DNA of 64,000 nt from Monodelphis domestica (GCF_027887165.1 NC_077227.1:79604430-79668429); one strand, 5' to 3'. Positions 11,053 to 22,029 are shown, numbered from the stretch's first letter. The notes: generated by a model not told the origin, from the letters alone. Translations and numbers: made by a program.

Positions 11053-11060
11053 ATTTAATG

Positions 11061-11680
11061 AATGTTTATCTTCAGAAGTCCTAGGAAAGGAGCTTGGGGT
11101 ACAAAGCTAAAGAAGGAGACTGCAACCAGGGATCATGACTAGGAAGATAAGTCTAGAAAAGCAGATTGTAATCAAGTTTTAAATGGCCTCAAATGTTGTG
11201 TTGAAAAGTTTGAACTCTATTTCAAAGGCAATCATGAGCCATTGAAGATAATTGAGCTGGGGAATGATATGGTCACATCTATATCCAAGGGAAACTTATT
11301 TGTGAGGATGTATTAGAGAAAGGAAAGACTAGAAACTGGTCAATTCAAAGATTATTAGCTAATGTAAGATGAGAAAAGATAGGGTCTAGGCTATGTTGGT
11401 AGCCATTTAAATGAGAGAAGGGGACACAAAAGACATTAGAAAGTCAAAAGGGGGAAGACTTGGCAATTTATTAAATATGGAAGGATTGCAGAGAAGAATG
11501 TATCCAAGATTCTGAAGTAGAAGACTGATAGTGCCCTTTATGAAAATATGTTTGTAGGAGGGGGAAAGATGTTACTTGCTTTCTGAATGTCTTTACTTAA
11601 AATGAGACATTCAAGTGAAAACGATCAGCAGGCAGTTGCTCTCTCAGCAGTGAGATGGAAGCTTAAGAGGCAGGGGCTGT
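11061..11680 (+). repeat. composite repeat body (part 2)
   Basis: Continues with AAATGGCCTCAAATGTTGTG, GGCAATCATGAGCCATTGAAG, GGGGAATGATATGGTCACAT, AAGACTTGGCAATTTATTAA and GATCAGCAGGCAGTTGCTCT. This is the same block order as 5713-6180. Confidence 0.5.
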
Positions 11681-12299
11681 GGTCATGATTGTATATATAT
11701 ATATAATTTATGGATATAGTCAGCTACCTTGACAAACCTAAAATATCTTGGGGGGGGCTAATCCTCCAACCAATGCAGATTATAGTCCCTTTGTGCCATT
11801 TCATCCCATATAAAACATATGCCCATGTCTTTCTTTACAATGCTGTGGCAGCCTTGTTCTGGATCGCTCACTACTTTGTGGATTGCAAAGATGAGACTGA
11901 TGTTATCTATCTCTTATCTTTCATTATTAATATATGAGAATGGGGATATGGACTGAAATTTTTATTGCATTATCATGAAGAAACTCACTCAAAATGCAGG
12001 TCAGTACCTTCTATACAACCTCAAGACTTAGAGAATGAAAAAGTAAGCCAGGTCTATATGATTATAAATCCAGCATCCTTTTCAGTACATAAGCTCCAAT
12101 AATTATCTTGCAGCTTCTCTTTCCCCAACCAACATCTATCAAAAGTATATAATGTACAACTCAAAACACATTTGATTAGTGGACCATGTTGATTGATTCC
12201 TGCCTTGCCCCTTGATTTCTGTGGAAGGAATCTGATTGACTTTAGAAAGGATGAAGTCTAATATTGGAAGTCTTCTATGAGAGTGGGGAAAACCTTGGA
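11681..12299. other. no recognisable feature
   Basis: Contains a short TA run (11693-11705). No gene or classified repeat is seen. Confidence 0.35.
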
Positions 12300-12390
12300 A
12301 ACAAAAGATCTAAGCCTTAGTCCTGGGATAATCACTTTATCACTTCACTTGTTATCTGTGTGACCTTGGACAAATTACCTCAACCTACTG
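12300..12390 (+). repeat. MIR fragment (5' part)
   Basis: TGTGTGACCTTGGACAAATTAC is the MIR CORE. The 3' half may be the fragment at 12850-12925, separated by the microsatellite and unclassified sequence. Confidence 0.5.
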
Positions 12391-12392
12391 TA

Positions 12393-12502
12393 TTCCTTCC
12401 TTCCTTCCTTCCTTCCTTCCTTCCTTCCTTCCTTCCTTCCTTCCTTCCTTCCTTCCTTCCTTCTTTCCTTCCTTCCTTCCTTCCTTCCTTCCTTCCTTCC
12501 TT
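12393..12502 (+). repeat. (TTCC)n microsatellite
   Basis: About 27 TTCC units with a single C-to-T interruption near 12464, grading into CCTCCCTCC and TCTGTCTCTG. Confidence 0.97.
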
Positions 12503-12559
12503 TCTCCCTACCTCCCTCCTTGTTTCTGTCTCTGTCTCTGTATGCCTGTCTGACTGCCT

Positions 12560-12846
12560 CTCTTTCTCTCAACTGACTTTCCCTACCTCACCCAAATCAA
12601 TGGGATTCTCCCCCACCCCAGGCCTGATTCTACTAAGATCAGCATGGGAGCTTTAACTTATTCCATTTTCCAAACTAGCCCAGTTTCCCCTTAATAGAAA
12701 ACCTGGTGACATCCCCTCCATTCCCAGAAGTTTACTATATTAATACCTAACTTAGTGTAGACATGTTTAATAAGATTAGCTCACTGGAGCTCAAAACTCC
12801 AGAGATCTACAAGACTCTGCCTCCCTAATAGATGAGAATACATCAT
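12560..12846. other. no recognisable feature
   Basis: C-rich to mixed sequence between two MIR parts. No family is recognised. Confidence 0.3.
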
Positions 12847-12925
12847 TCTACACTGTCTGGTTCTCCTTTTTCTCATCTACAAAATGAGGGGATTAAATGC
12901 TAAGGTCTCTCTAGATATAATTCTT
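12847..12925 (+). repeat. MIR fragment (3' part)
   Basis: TTTCTCATCTACAAAATGAG then GGATTAAATGCTAAGGTCTCTC is the 3' half of a MIR. Confidence 0.55.
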
Positions 12926-13466
12926 ATGATGTCTCAAGGAGCTTATAATTATTATTTTTTTATATTTTCTTTTTTTAAATTTTAAACATTATTTTTTATT
13001 TGGTTATTTCCAAACATTATTCACTGGAAACAAAGATCATTTTCTTTTCCTCCCCGCCCCCTCTCCCACCACCTTTCCCTCTCCCATAGCCGACGCACGA
13101 TTCCACTGGTTATCACATGTGTTCTTGACTCGAACCCATTTCCCTGTTGTTGGTATTCGCATTAGAGTGTTCATTTAGAGTCTCTCCTCAGTCATATCCT
13201 CTCCACCCCTGTAGTCAAGCAGTTGCTTTTCATCAGTGTTTTTACTCCCACAGTTTATCCTCTGCTTGTGGATAGTATTTTTTAGATCCCTGCAGATTGT
13301 TCAAGGACATTGTATTGACACTAATGGAGAAGTCCATCACCTTCGATTGTACCACAGTGTATCAGTCTCTGTGTACAATGTTTTCCTGGTTCTGCTCCTT
13401 TCGCTCTGCATCACTTCCTGGAGGTTGTTCCAGTCTCCATGGAATTCCTCTACTTTATTATTCCTT

Positions 13467-13946
13467 TTAGCACAATAGTATTCCATCACCAACATATACC
13501 ACAGTTTGTTCAGCCATTCCCCATGATGGGCATCCCCTCATTTTCCAATTTTTGGACACCACAAAGAGTACAGCTATGAATATTCTTGTAGAAGTCTTTT
13601 TCCTTATTATCTCTTTGGGGTACAAACCCAGCAGTGCTATAGCTGGATCAAAGGGCAGACAGTCTTTTATCACCCTTTGGGCATAGTTCCAAATTGCCCT
13701 CCAGAATGGCTGGATCAATTCACAACTCCACCAGCAATGAATTAGTGTCCCCACTTTGCCACATCCCCTCCAGCATTCATTACTTTCCATAGCTGTCATG
13801 TTAGCCAATCTGCTAGGTGTGAGGTGATACCTCAGGGTTGTTTTGATTTGCATCTCTCTGATTATCAGAGATTTAGAGCACTTTTTCATGTGCTTATTAA
13901 TAGTTTTAATTTCTTTGGTTGAGAACTGTTCATGTCCCTTGCCCAT
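13467..13946 (-). pseudogene. L1 ORF2 C-terminal end
   Basis: Open frame of 159 codons carrying the LINE-1 ORF2 C-terminal signature: a [10 protein letters not shown] region, [16 protein letters not shown] (the Cys/Trp-rich part of the C-terminal domain) and [17 protein letters not shown], then [19 protein letters not shown]. In full L1 this part helps the reverse transcriptase bind RNA. It lies in a different frame from the piece upstream at 13886-14755, so at least one frameshift separates them near 13.93 kb. Not functional. Confidence 0.85.
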
Positions 13947-14755
13947 TTATCAATTGGAGAATGGCTTGATTTTTTGTACAATTGATTTAGTTCTTTGTAA
14001 ATTTGAGTAATTAAACCTTTGTCAGAGGTTTTTATGAAGATTGTTTCCCAGTTTGTTGCTACACTTCTGATTTTGGTTACATTGGTTTTGTTTGTACAAA
14101 AACTTTTTAATTTGATGTAATCCAGATTATTTATTTTGCATTTTGTAACTCTTTCTAAGTCTTGCTTGGTTTTGAAGTCTTTCCCTTCCCAAAGGTCTGA
14201 CATGTATGCTATTCTGTGTTTGCCTAATTTTCTTATAGTTTCTTTCTTTATGCTCAAGTCATTCACCCATTTTGAATTTATCTTGGTGTAGGGTGTGAGG
14301 TGTTGATCTAAACCTAATCTTTCCCACACTGTCCTCCAATTTTCCCAGCAGTTTTTATGAAATAGTGGATTTTTGTCCCAAAAGCTGGGATCTTTGGGTT
14401 TGTCATATACTGTCTTGCTGAGGTCGCTTGCCCCCAGTCTATTCCACTGATCCTCCTTTCTGTCTCTTAGCCAGTACCAGATTGTTTTGATGACTGCTGC
14501 TTTATAATATAGTCTGAGATCTGGGACTGCAAGGCCCCCTTCCTTTGTACTTTTTTCCATTATTTCCCTGGATATCCTTGATCTTTTGTTCTTCCAAATG
14601 AACTTTGTTATGGTTTTTTCTAAATCAGTAAAAAAATTTTTTGGAAGTTCCATGGGTATGGCACTAAATAGATAGATGAGTTTGGGTAGGATGGTCATTT
14701 TTATTATATTGGCTCGTCCTACCCATGAGCAGTTAATGTTCTTCCAATTGTTCAA
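13886..14755 (-). pseudogene. L1 ORF2, part after the RT domain
   Basis: A 289-codon open frame. It contains NINCSWVGRANIIKMTILPK, FTDLEKTITKFIWKNKRSRI, STKEGGLAVPDLRLYYKAA and IKTIWYWLRDRK, the conserved thumb and post-RT region of mammalian L1 ORF2. It is open because the insertion is fairly young, not because it is a host gene. A one-base frame change near 14.78 kb separates it from the RT end at 14764-15107. Confidence 0.9.
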
Positions 14756-14763
14756 GTCTAGTT

Positions 14764-15107
14764 TTAGTTGTGTGGAAAGTATTTGTAGTTGTGTTCATAT
14801 AGTTCCTGTGTTTGTCTCAGGAGATAGATTCCTAAGTATTTTATTTTGTCTAAGGTAATTTTGAATGGGATATCTCTTTCTAGTTCTTGCTGCTGAGCTG
14901 CGTTGGAATTATATAGAAATGCTGATGACTTATGTGGGTTTATTTTGTATCCTGCAACTTTGCTAAAGTTGTTGATTATTTCAATTAGCTTTTTGGTTGA
15001 ATCTCTAGGATTCTTTAAGTAGACCATCATGTCATCTGCAAAGAGCGATGATTTGGTCTCCTCCTTGCCTATTTTAATGCCTTCAATTTCTTTTTCTTCG
15101 CTAATTT
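14764..15107 (-). pseudogene. L1 ORF2, end of reverse-transcriptase domain
   Basis: Read from the truncation point leftwards, the minus strand gives SEEKEIEGIKIGKEETKSSL then [16 protein letters not shown] is the catalytic YxDD-type motif of LINE reverse transcriptase. It is followed by [20 protein letters not shown] and KYLGIYLLRQ. The ATG-initiated open part is 14764-15030. The domain lacks everything N-terminal of this, so it is inactive. Confidence 0.9.
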
Positions 15108-15123
15108 GGAGCTTATAATTATT

Positions 15124-15320
15124 TATAAGTAGCCTAACATGAGGTGAAGAAGAGGGGTTAGAAAAACACAGAAGTGCTCAAACAGTCCCAGGTGTCAGTG
15201 GAGAATTGGGAATTCTGCCCAATAATACTCAAACCATATTTAAAAAAATGTTAAACCGTTATTTGCTGTAACAGAAAAACATTTCTGTTTGTGTTAGAAA
15301 TACACATAACAGATTTTGGG
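15124..15320. other. no recognisable feature
   Basis: Nothing recognised. Confidence 0.3.
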
Positions 15321-15433
15321 AGCTAACACTTCTGCTTCCTGTAGTTTTATGTTTTTTATATCAAATATTCACATATAAACTATTTGTACAAAGCTTCAGG
15401 TCTGGGAACTTTGCCATCACCAAATGCACAGCA
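15321..15433 (+). repeat. unclassified dispersed repeat, copy 2
   Basis: Relative of 762-882: ACTTCTGCTTCCTGTAGTT and TCTGGGAACTTTGCCATCAC, then CAAATGCACAGC. Same strand, about 14.5 kb apart. Not a family I can name. Confidence 0.6.
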
Positions 15434-15959
15434 GTAGGTCTGGGGGTAGCTGAATGGGTTGAGTGATTTTTTTTACTGTTCACCAGTTTCTTCTGTTGTT
15501 TGAACAGCTGTACTCAATGCTTGTGGCAAGTAAATCAAGCAAAGAATTTCATCCAGCAACAAGTTCACAGTTTGGGGATTTATTTTTTGTTTGTTTGTTT
15601 TATTTTTTAAATAGCAAAATCATAGTGAATGGGTCTCTAGTCTTTAGTAATGAATGACCTTTGGTTACATCTTAGTGAAAGTCTTAAATTCAAATTAGTT
15701 GAAAACATTAATCACAATCTGATTTTTCAGAAAGTATCCAGAATAGTGGAAATAAGGAAATAGTTAGAGGAGTAGCCCAAGCCATCCATCCATTCATTCC
15801 TTCATTCAACCATCCATGAAATTCACTCCCACAATTTCATTGGCCATTCATTCCCTCTTCTACATTTCTAACACCACCTCCCTAGTCTTGGTCATCATGA
15901 TCAGATATTCTTGCTTCTAATACCTCCTTCTTGCCTCTACTACCTTTCTCTTTTAATTC
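15434..15959. other. no recognisable feature
   Basis: The first 35 bases (GGGGGTAGCTGAATGGGTTGAG) may be a 5' scrap of the tRNA-derived SINE. The rest, including a small (CATT)n-like patch near 15790-15860, is unclassified. Confidence 0.3.
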
Positions 15960-16230
15960 ATTTTTCATATTGTTGTTCTTCAGTCATTTTAGTCATGTCT
16001 GACTCTTCACATCTTATTGGATCATTTTGTTGGCAAAGATACTGAAGTAGTGTACCTTTCCTTCTCCAGCTTATTTTACAGTTGAAGAACTAGGGCAAAA
16101 AGGGGTAAGTGATTTGCTCAGGTTCACATGTCTAGGAAGTTCCTAAGATCAGATTTGAACTCAGGAAGATGGATCTTCTTGACTTCAAGTCAAACACTCT
16201 ATCCAATGCACCACCTAGTTGCCCAATATT
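15960..16230 (-). repeat. Mar1 CORE-SINE, antisense
   Basis: Full-length. TTGTTGTTCTTCAGTCATTT, CATGTCTGACTCTTCACATC, TTGTTGGCAAAGATACTGA, CTTCTCCAGCTTATTTTACA, AGATTTGAACTCAGGAAGA (reversed B-box) and ACTCTATCCAATGCACCACC (reversed A-box). Confidence 0.85.
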
Positions 16231-16231
16231 T

Positions 16232-16595
16232 TATACTGATCTCAAAATAATCTTCCTTATGCAAATCAATCTGTGACTCTCCTGTTCAAAAATCTTATCA
16301 CTTTTTTCATACTCATCTATCTTCCTGGCTTTTAATACTTTCCATAATCTGCTAACACTCTACTTTTCTTACTCTTCATAGCACTTTATGCTTTCTAACC
16401 AACCTGGACCGTTCTCTACCTACAAGCTCATATTATGCTACTACCTCTGTGTATGTCCTCCCTCCTCTTTACCTGTTCAGCTCTTACCCATGTTTCAAAT
16501 CCAATTTCAGACACTATCTCCTCCACAAAACTTTCCTTGATCCCATAACACAACCTCACTTCTGACCATAAATAGTACTATTTTGCTTCTTGCTA
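16232..16595 (+). repeat. L2 LINE 3' region
   Basis: CTGTTCAAAAATCTTATCAC, then TTTCATACTCATCTATCTTCC, TGCTTTCTAACCAACCTGG, CAAATCCAATTTCAGACACT, TCTCCTCCACAAAACTTTCCTTGATC. This is the L2 ORF2 end and 3' UTR, strongly decayed. Confidence 0.65.
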
Positions 16596-16974
16596 ATACA
16601 GTGATCATAAAAGTAAGGATCATAGTATGATCCCAAAGAGTTCATCAACTATAATCAACCAGTCGGAGGGTGGGAAGAGTGATCATATTTTATTATGGGC
16701 TCTCCAAGACATCAGCACTAACTTTTTCAAACAAGATAGTTTACATTTCCCATCTCTGAGTCCATATATTTCTGGCTTCCAGTGTGGCTGGCCTGACATT
16801 GGTCCCTCATAAGAGTTATAATTTAACTGGGATCTAGGAAGCTACACAAGTAAAATTCCCCACCATCCCCAATACTGTCACCACACCCATTCCCTTTCGC
16901 TGCTAGAGCTACCTCTTAACTTGGGGGCTCTGCACTGTGGAATAATGGTTGATAAGACTTTTTCTCTCCTCTTT
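16596..16974. other. no recognisable feature
   Basis: No repeat or gene recognised. Confidence 0.3.
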
Positions 16975-17062
16975 CCATAAATAAATATATATGTACATAT
17001 ATATGCCATATCATACTTGTATGTATATGTGTTTCAATCTATATGTATCTATCTATGTATGT
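16975..17062. repeat. TATG/TA-rich simple sequence
   Basis: ATATATATGTACATATATATG and CTATCTATGTATGTATTTATC runs. Confidence 0.8.
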
Positions 17063-17745
17063 ATTTATCCAAAGACACCTTTTTAGTGCAGAGAGGGGAG
17101 AGAGAGAGATACCTGGGAACTTTAATGTAACAAACAAATTAATAAATAAAAATTAAAAATCCATTTTCTTTCAATGTTTGGATGGGAAAGAATGAGTAGT
17201 GAAGGATGAGCAAGCATGGAGGAGTTTCTTCCTCAAACCCTCTCTCCTTCTGAGTTTCCCTATAAAGGACAGCATCATTCTTCTAATCATTCAGGTTTGA
17301 AACTTTGATGTGAATCTTGACTTCTCATTTCTACTCACCATTTCCAATTAGTTGCCATATTTTTTCTACTTCTGCAATATCTCTTGCATATGTCCCCTTC
17401 TTCCCAGGTAGCACAGTAGTCGCCTACCATTGTGGGTGCCAGAGATTGTATCTTTGTAAAATGGAGGCTAAATCAATGCCCAGAAGAAATTACTGTCTCC
17501 CAAGTGTTTGCCAAGTATGAATGGGTAGCTGTTCCAAAGGGGAGACTCAGAAACATCAATTTTCTAGTGTTCCTCACCATCTCTGCCCCACTCCTTCAAG
17601 TATCTGGTGTCAGTCATAAAGAAATTCTGAAACATTTCTCCAATCATATCAAAGGTTTATATATGACCTATATAACTTTTATATGCAGTTCTAAAAGTGT
17701 CCTGTCTATGTATGTGTTATATCTTCCTTATAGTATATAAGTTTG
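17063..17745. other. no recognisable feature
   Basis: Two short + frames at 17317-17740 show no domain. The sequence at 17370-17520 has somewhat higher complexity (CGCCTACCATTGTGGGTGCC) but no splice or codon evidence. Confidence 0.35.
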
Positions 17746-17855
17746 AGGGTAACGACTGCTTTCTATTTTCATTTTTTTAACTGTATATCTATTGAGTAGC
17801 ACAATGTCTTACATAGAGTAATTGCTTAAGAAATGCTTATTAAATTGAATTTCAT
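17746..17855 (+). repeat. L2 3' end
   Basis: TATAAGTTTGAGGGTAACGAC is followed by CATAGAGTAATTGCTTAAGAAATGC, the end of an L2 with its AATAAATG-like terminus. Confidence 0.5.
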
Positions 17856-17884
17856 TCAAGTAAATTTAACAAATATTTATTACA

Positions 17885-18062
17885 TGGAAGCTAGGTAGTT
17901 CAGTGGATAGAAAGCCAGGCCTAGAAACAATGGGTCCTGAGTTCAAATCTGAACTCAGACACTTACCTGGACAAGTCACTTAACTTCACTTGCCTAGCCC
18001 TTATCACTTTTCTGCCTTGGAACCTATACTTAGTACAGATTCTAAGACAGAAGGTAAGGGTT
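17885..18062 (+). repeat. marsupial tRNA-derived SINE (SINE1-like), sense
   Basis: AGTTCAGTGGATAGAAAGCC (A-box), GAGTTCAAATCTGAACTCAG (B-box), GACAAGTCACTTAACTTCAC, CTTTTCTGCCTTGGAACC and a 3' end AGACAGAAGGTAAGGG. Confidence 0.85.
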
Positions 18063-18420
18063 TATAAAAATATTTATTAAATTCTTACTATGAGCCAAGC
18101 ATGAAGTTCTCAGAATATAAAAACAAACAAACAGAATGACAGTCCATGCCCTCAGGGAGTTTATATTCCAATTGAGCATAAAAACACATAAAAGGGAGCT
18201 AGAAATTGGGGAGAAGGGGAAGGGAAAAGTAATCTGGGGAGTCAGGAACAGAGCTAAAAGAATAATGAGGAAGGGAGCAGGTATGATTTGTACACATCAT
18301 CAAAACAGAATTTCCAGGAGTTATTTACCAGTTGTGAGAGAGAGCTGAAGAAACAGAGGGATCTTCCTAGATAAGAAGACCCTGAGACATGGAGAAGTCC
18401 AGAGAGTCAAAAGTTGACCT
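18063..18420 (+). repeat. composite repeat fragment (L2-like head and purine-rich body)
   Basis: ATATTTATTAAATTCTTACT, CAGTCCATGCCCTCAGGGAG and TTATATTCCAATTGAG form the head. AGGGAGCTAGAAATTGGGGA and later purine-rich sequence are body-like. Confidence 0.4.
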
Positions 18421-18699
18421 GGAAAAGGAGTGAAGATGTCACTTCAATCAATTAAATTGAATTGAATTGCATGTGAACACTGCTTAAGCTATATGCAAGA
18501 TGATGAGTCTATGCAGCAATAAAAGGAATCTTGAGGATCTGACTAAGAAAAATGTCTGTTCTTTTCTTTTGTATGTTAGCAAAATGCATATCCAAATTTA
18601 TCTGTAGATTTACAAAATAAATATTAGTGAATGAGGAGATCTATATCATTGAATATTGTTCTCTTTCAGCCTTCAGATCTAAGTCCATTGATTCCATCA

Positions 18700-18775
18700 T
18701 TTTCATTTCTAATAGTTAAGATAGTACCTGACACATAATAGGTACTTAATAAATGCTAATTGACTTATCAAATGG
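18700..18775 (+). repeat. L2 3' end
   Basis: ACCTGACACATAATAGGTAC then TTAATAAATGCTAATTGAC is the diagnostic L2 terminus. Confidence 0.6.
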
Positions 18776-19085
18776 AAAATTTCTAAATGTTATTCTCAAA
18801 TGGACATATGATCTTGCTGATTACAACCCATTGATGCATTCAATTGTTGGCCATGTTTTCCCAGAAGATAACCATGGGGATTTATCCAACTTGATGCAGG
18901 CCTTTCTTGCTTTCTTCTGAGAGTATGAAAATTACTATTTAAATATTTAGGCTATCCACCTGCCACTCCTTATACCTAACCAGCCCACCTTTTTAAATCT
19001 ATACGTTTCTTTGATAATGTCCTTTGTTCTTAATCTTCTTTAAAGTTCTTTACTTAAAACACTGTGGGGTGATCATATGTAATCA
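18776..19085. other. no recognisable feature
   Basis: Nothing recognised. Confidence 0.3.
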
Positions 19086-19432
19086 GCTTTGCTACTGATA
19101 GCAATGTAATGATCCAAGACAATCCCGAGGGACTTATGAGAAAGAATGTTCTCCACATCGAGAGAATGAACTGTGAGAGTAGAAATGCAGAAGGAAAACA
19201 TTTGATTTTTCACTTGTTTATATAGGTATTGGATGTGGGGTTTTGGTTTTTAAAAGATTATTACAGAAATGAATAATGTGAAAATAGGTATTGAGTGATA
19301 ATACATGTATATATAACCCCAGTGGAATTGCTTGTCAGCTCTGGGAGGGGAAGGGAAAAAGGGAAGTAAAAGAACATAAATCATGTAATCATGGAAAAAT
19401 ACCTAAATTAAAAAAAAAATTTTAATTTTTGC
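19086..19432 (+). repeat. L1 3' UTR fragment (5'-truncated)
   Basis: CAATGTAATGATCCAAGACA, GAGGGACTTATGAGAAAGAA, GAATTGCTTGTCAGCTCTGG, a purine-rich GGGAGGGGAAGGG tract and an AATCATGTAATCATGG block before an A-run tail (19411-19419). Same family as 3758-4125 and 39231-39501. Confidence 0.75.
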
Positions 19433-19919
19433 AATCTACTAATACCTATTATACTTATATTGTCTTCATTTTCAATTCTTCAGAGCCTGTCATGTTCCAT
19501 GAATCATAGCCAGGTAGCCAGGTAGCCACAGACTTATTCCTGTTTATCTTCTCCTCACTTCCATTCTCAGAATTCTACCTAATCAACCAATGGTGGAGCA
19601 TTTTTCCTATAGCTTCTAGACTAGCATGCACTATCTCTAATGCAGATCTATAATAATCTCTCTAGCTTCTGGGGAGTCACCTTAGGTGTATGGTGGAAAA
19701 TGGAGTGTCTTGGTCCTGGTCATTTTCTTAGTCACGTTCTAAAGTTTCCATGTGTTGCTTTGCTGTGGATCTCCTGCACTAGCCATAGGCATGATGCCTG
19801 TCTTGCTGGAATACTCTCCAATTCCTTATTGCAGGAAACTTTATTATCTTCACTTTAGTTCCTTCTCAACCACAGATCTTTATTTTTTCCTACTGGTTTA
19901 ACATTATTATTTCTTCATT
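19433..19919. other. no recognisable feature
   Basis: No repeat or gene recognised. The frame at 19640-19858 has no visible domain. Confidence 0.3.
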
Positions 19920-20125
19920 GAGGAGGCAATATGATGTGCTGGAAAGAGTACTGGATTTGGAATCAGAAAACCTAGATTTGAAACCTGACTCTGCTATTTA
20001 CCACATGACTTCAGGCAAATCATTTCACTTTGGTGAAGGAGATAAGGCTCCCTTATCTGTAAAAAGGAGTATGTATGTATATTAGATGGTCTCTAAAATC
20101 CCTTCCAGGCCTAAATCCTGTGTTA
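19920..20125 (+). repeat. MIR/THER1-type SINE
   Basis: AGGCAATATGATGTGCTGGA, TTTGAAACCTGACTCTGC (B-box), CAGGCAAATCATTTCAC, TTATCTGTAAAAAGGAGTA and CCCTTCCAGGCCTAAATCC. Nearly full-length. Confidence 0.75.
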
Positions 20126-20724
20126 TATTAATAATGGTCACTGGCCATTTCTCATCAGGAAGTAGCTAAAGCCAAACTTGCCACAGGTCAAAGCATGTGT
20201 CTCTAATATGGGAACTGTACAGATCAAACTGAACATGGGCATCAGGCAGGCATATGATCTATGAGTTAGGAAAGGCCAGGCAGGGCATAGGTCCAGGATG
20301 GGCAACTGATAGAGTAAATTAAATTAGGAAGACATGACTCAAAGCAGGCAAAGACAGTAAGTCAGGTACAGAGAATGTGAGTTTCAGAGAGAAAATATCC
20401 AGTACCTTGGATAGCTCTCTGGGAGAGACTGCTTTGATAATTACTGAGGACTTACTTTTATCCTTAAGAGTCCAAGGTCCATTTAATTGTCCTGAGACTA
20501 TCAAAGCCAGTTATTAAAGGGGTCTCTGAAGCAGTATAGTTCGTATGGAGCCAGAAAATCATTCTTATCACTCTAAGAACTCTCTGCTGACTTGTTTGGG
20601 AGAACCACAGGAAGATTCATGTTCTCAGAAGCAGTAAATCCTAGTAAGAGGACACATATTGCTCTCCTTTCCAAATGGTTTATCCTCTTGTCTCCTTGAT
20701 CTGTTCTCTTGTTCTCTCTTCTTG
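20126..20724. other. no recognisable feature
   Basis: No named repeat or gene is seen. Confidence 0.3.
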
Positions 20725-20725
20725 G

Positions 20726-20775
<50 letters not shown>
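20726..20775. repeat. (TA)n microsatellite
   Basis: Fifty bases of alternating TA with one C interruption (TACATA). Confidence 0.97.
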
Positions 20776-21124
20776 GGTGGATATCTATGGCTCTCTATCT
20801 AGAGAAGTACCCTTTCACTAAGATCTATTCCATATGTGAGCCAGGCTTTCACACTGTAAGTCATTTGGAAAGTTTCTATTGTCCTTAGGGTTCAGTGGCA
20901 AAACAGATGGCAAATCCTCTTCTTTATTTAACAATGGTGAAGGCTTTCTTTTCAGGGCCTTCAACAGCCCCAGCAAGAGCAGTTTCCAGGCTGCATCTCC
21001 ACAGGTGTTGCTTCCCAGGTAGGAGCTAGAAGTGTTGCTACTACTAAGGTTCTTGGGTTTTAAAGGCCAAGGCCTCATTCATTCTGTGAACTCAATTTCT
21101 CTGAACTAACTTCTTCATGTAAAA
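20776..21124. other. no recognisable feature
   Basis: Less AT-rich, mixed sequence. The minus frame 20818-21078 has no recognisable domain. Confidence 0.3.
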
Positions 21125-21370
21125 TAAGATTTAGTCCAAAGATTTATGTAGCATTATAAGGTTTGCAAAGGACTTTACAAATATTATCTTATCTTTACAA
21201 CAACCCTGGGAGATAGGTTTTATTATTAGCTCCATTCCTACAGATGAGGAAACTGAGTCAGACAGATTAAGTTACTCACCTAGGGAGGATGACACAGCTG
21301 AGGCAAGATCTTAACACAGGTCTTCTAAATGCAAGTATAACATTCTTCTGCAGTTCTACCTAGCTGCCTC
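21125..21370 (-). repeat. THER1/MIR-type SINE, antisense
   Basis: TTATAAGGTTTGCAAAGGACTT, ATTATCTTATCTTTACAACAAC, GATGAGGAAACTGAGTCAGA, then GTCTTCTAAATGCAAG and TCTACCTAGCTGCCTC at the tRNA end. Confidence 0.75.
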
Positions 21371-21475
21371 TAAAATGGAGATTACAATATCTGCTTTACA
21401 AGGTAGTTGCAAAGGTCAGGCAAAATAATACTAAAATACTTTGTCATGATCTATACAAATGAACAGTATCAAATA
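21371..21475 (+). repeat. MIR 3' half
   Basis: TAAAATGGAGATTACAATATC then AAGGTAGTTGCAAAGGTCAG matches the MIR 3' half, directly abutting the antisense copy. Confidence 0.5.
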
Positions 21476-21689
21476 TCCTTGTTTGGTTCCTTCCCTACTA
21501 CATAGTCTACCTTAAACCCTGTCACAGGGTTCCTGTTCTTTTCAACCCAAGAAGGAGGATGGTCCTTATATAGAAAAATAGGTAGGATGCCCTGAGACCC
21601 ACCCTGACTTCACTCTGGCAGGTTTACATGAAGAATTTACAGAAATAATCTGCGATTGGATTGGTGACAGTCTTGTAGGCAACTAGTGC

Positions 21690-21965
21690 AGTCATGACTC
21701 AAGATTAGGAAGGAACCCAAGAGCTCATCTAATGTAACTTATATCCCCCCAAAGAAACCTCATTTCAACATATCCAATAGGTAGTCACCTGAAGGCTTCA
21801 AATGAGAGGAAAGAAATTACCTCCTGAGGCAGCCCTTTATAATTTTAGATAGTTCTGCTTATAAGGAAGTTTTTCCTTACATCAAACTTTCAAATTGTCT
21901 CTATGTGGTATCTGCATCAATGGAGGAAATTTCCATGATAAGAATTCCTTCCACTGATAAAATCA
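21690..21965 (-). repeat. L3/CR1 LINE 3' remnant, antisense
   Basis: GAAGGAACCCAAGAGCTCATC, CTCCTGAGGCAGCCCTTTAT, then GTTTTTCCTTACATCAAAC. This is the known antisense signature of mammalian CR1/L3. Confidence 0.7.
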
Positions 21966-22029
21966 TGTCTTAGAATTTTTGTAAAAGGAAAACACAACAA
22001 AACATGCACACATATAATCTTATCTCTTT

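Larger units (their letters stand above)
12938..15123 (-). mobile_element. 5'-truncated L1 with target-site duplications
   Basis: An antisense L1 of about 2.15 kb lies between identical 16-bp copies of GGAGCTTATAATTATT at 12938-12953 and 15108-15123. The tail end (12954-13010) is T-rich with TTTATT, that is a poly(A) tail with AATAAA on the minus strand. The 3' UTR spans about 12980-13460. The element starts inside the reverse-transcriptase domain of ORF2. The exact duplications and modest damage make this the youngest LINE insertion in the window. Confidence 0.95.

Noticed and set aside
12360-12656. 98-codon frame with LPSFLPSF repeats and its antisense partner
   Set aside because: Translation of the (TTCC)n tract.
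13886-14755. 289-codon frame as a possible host gene
   Set aside because: It is the post-RT part of L1 ORF2 within an element bounded by target duplications.
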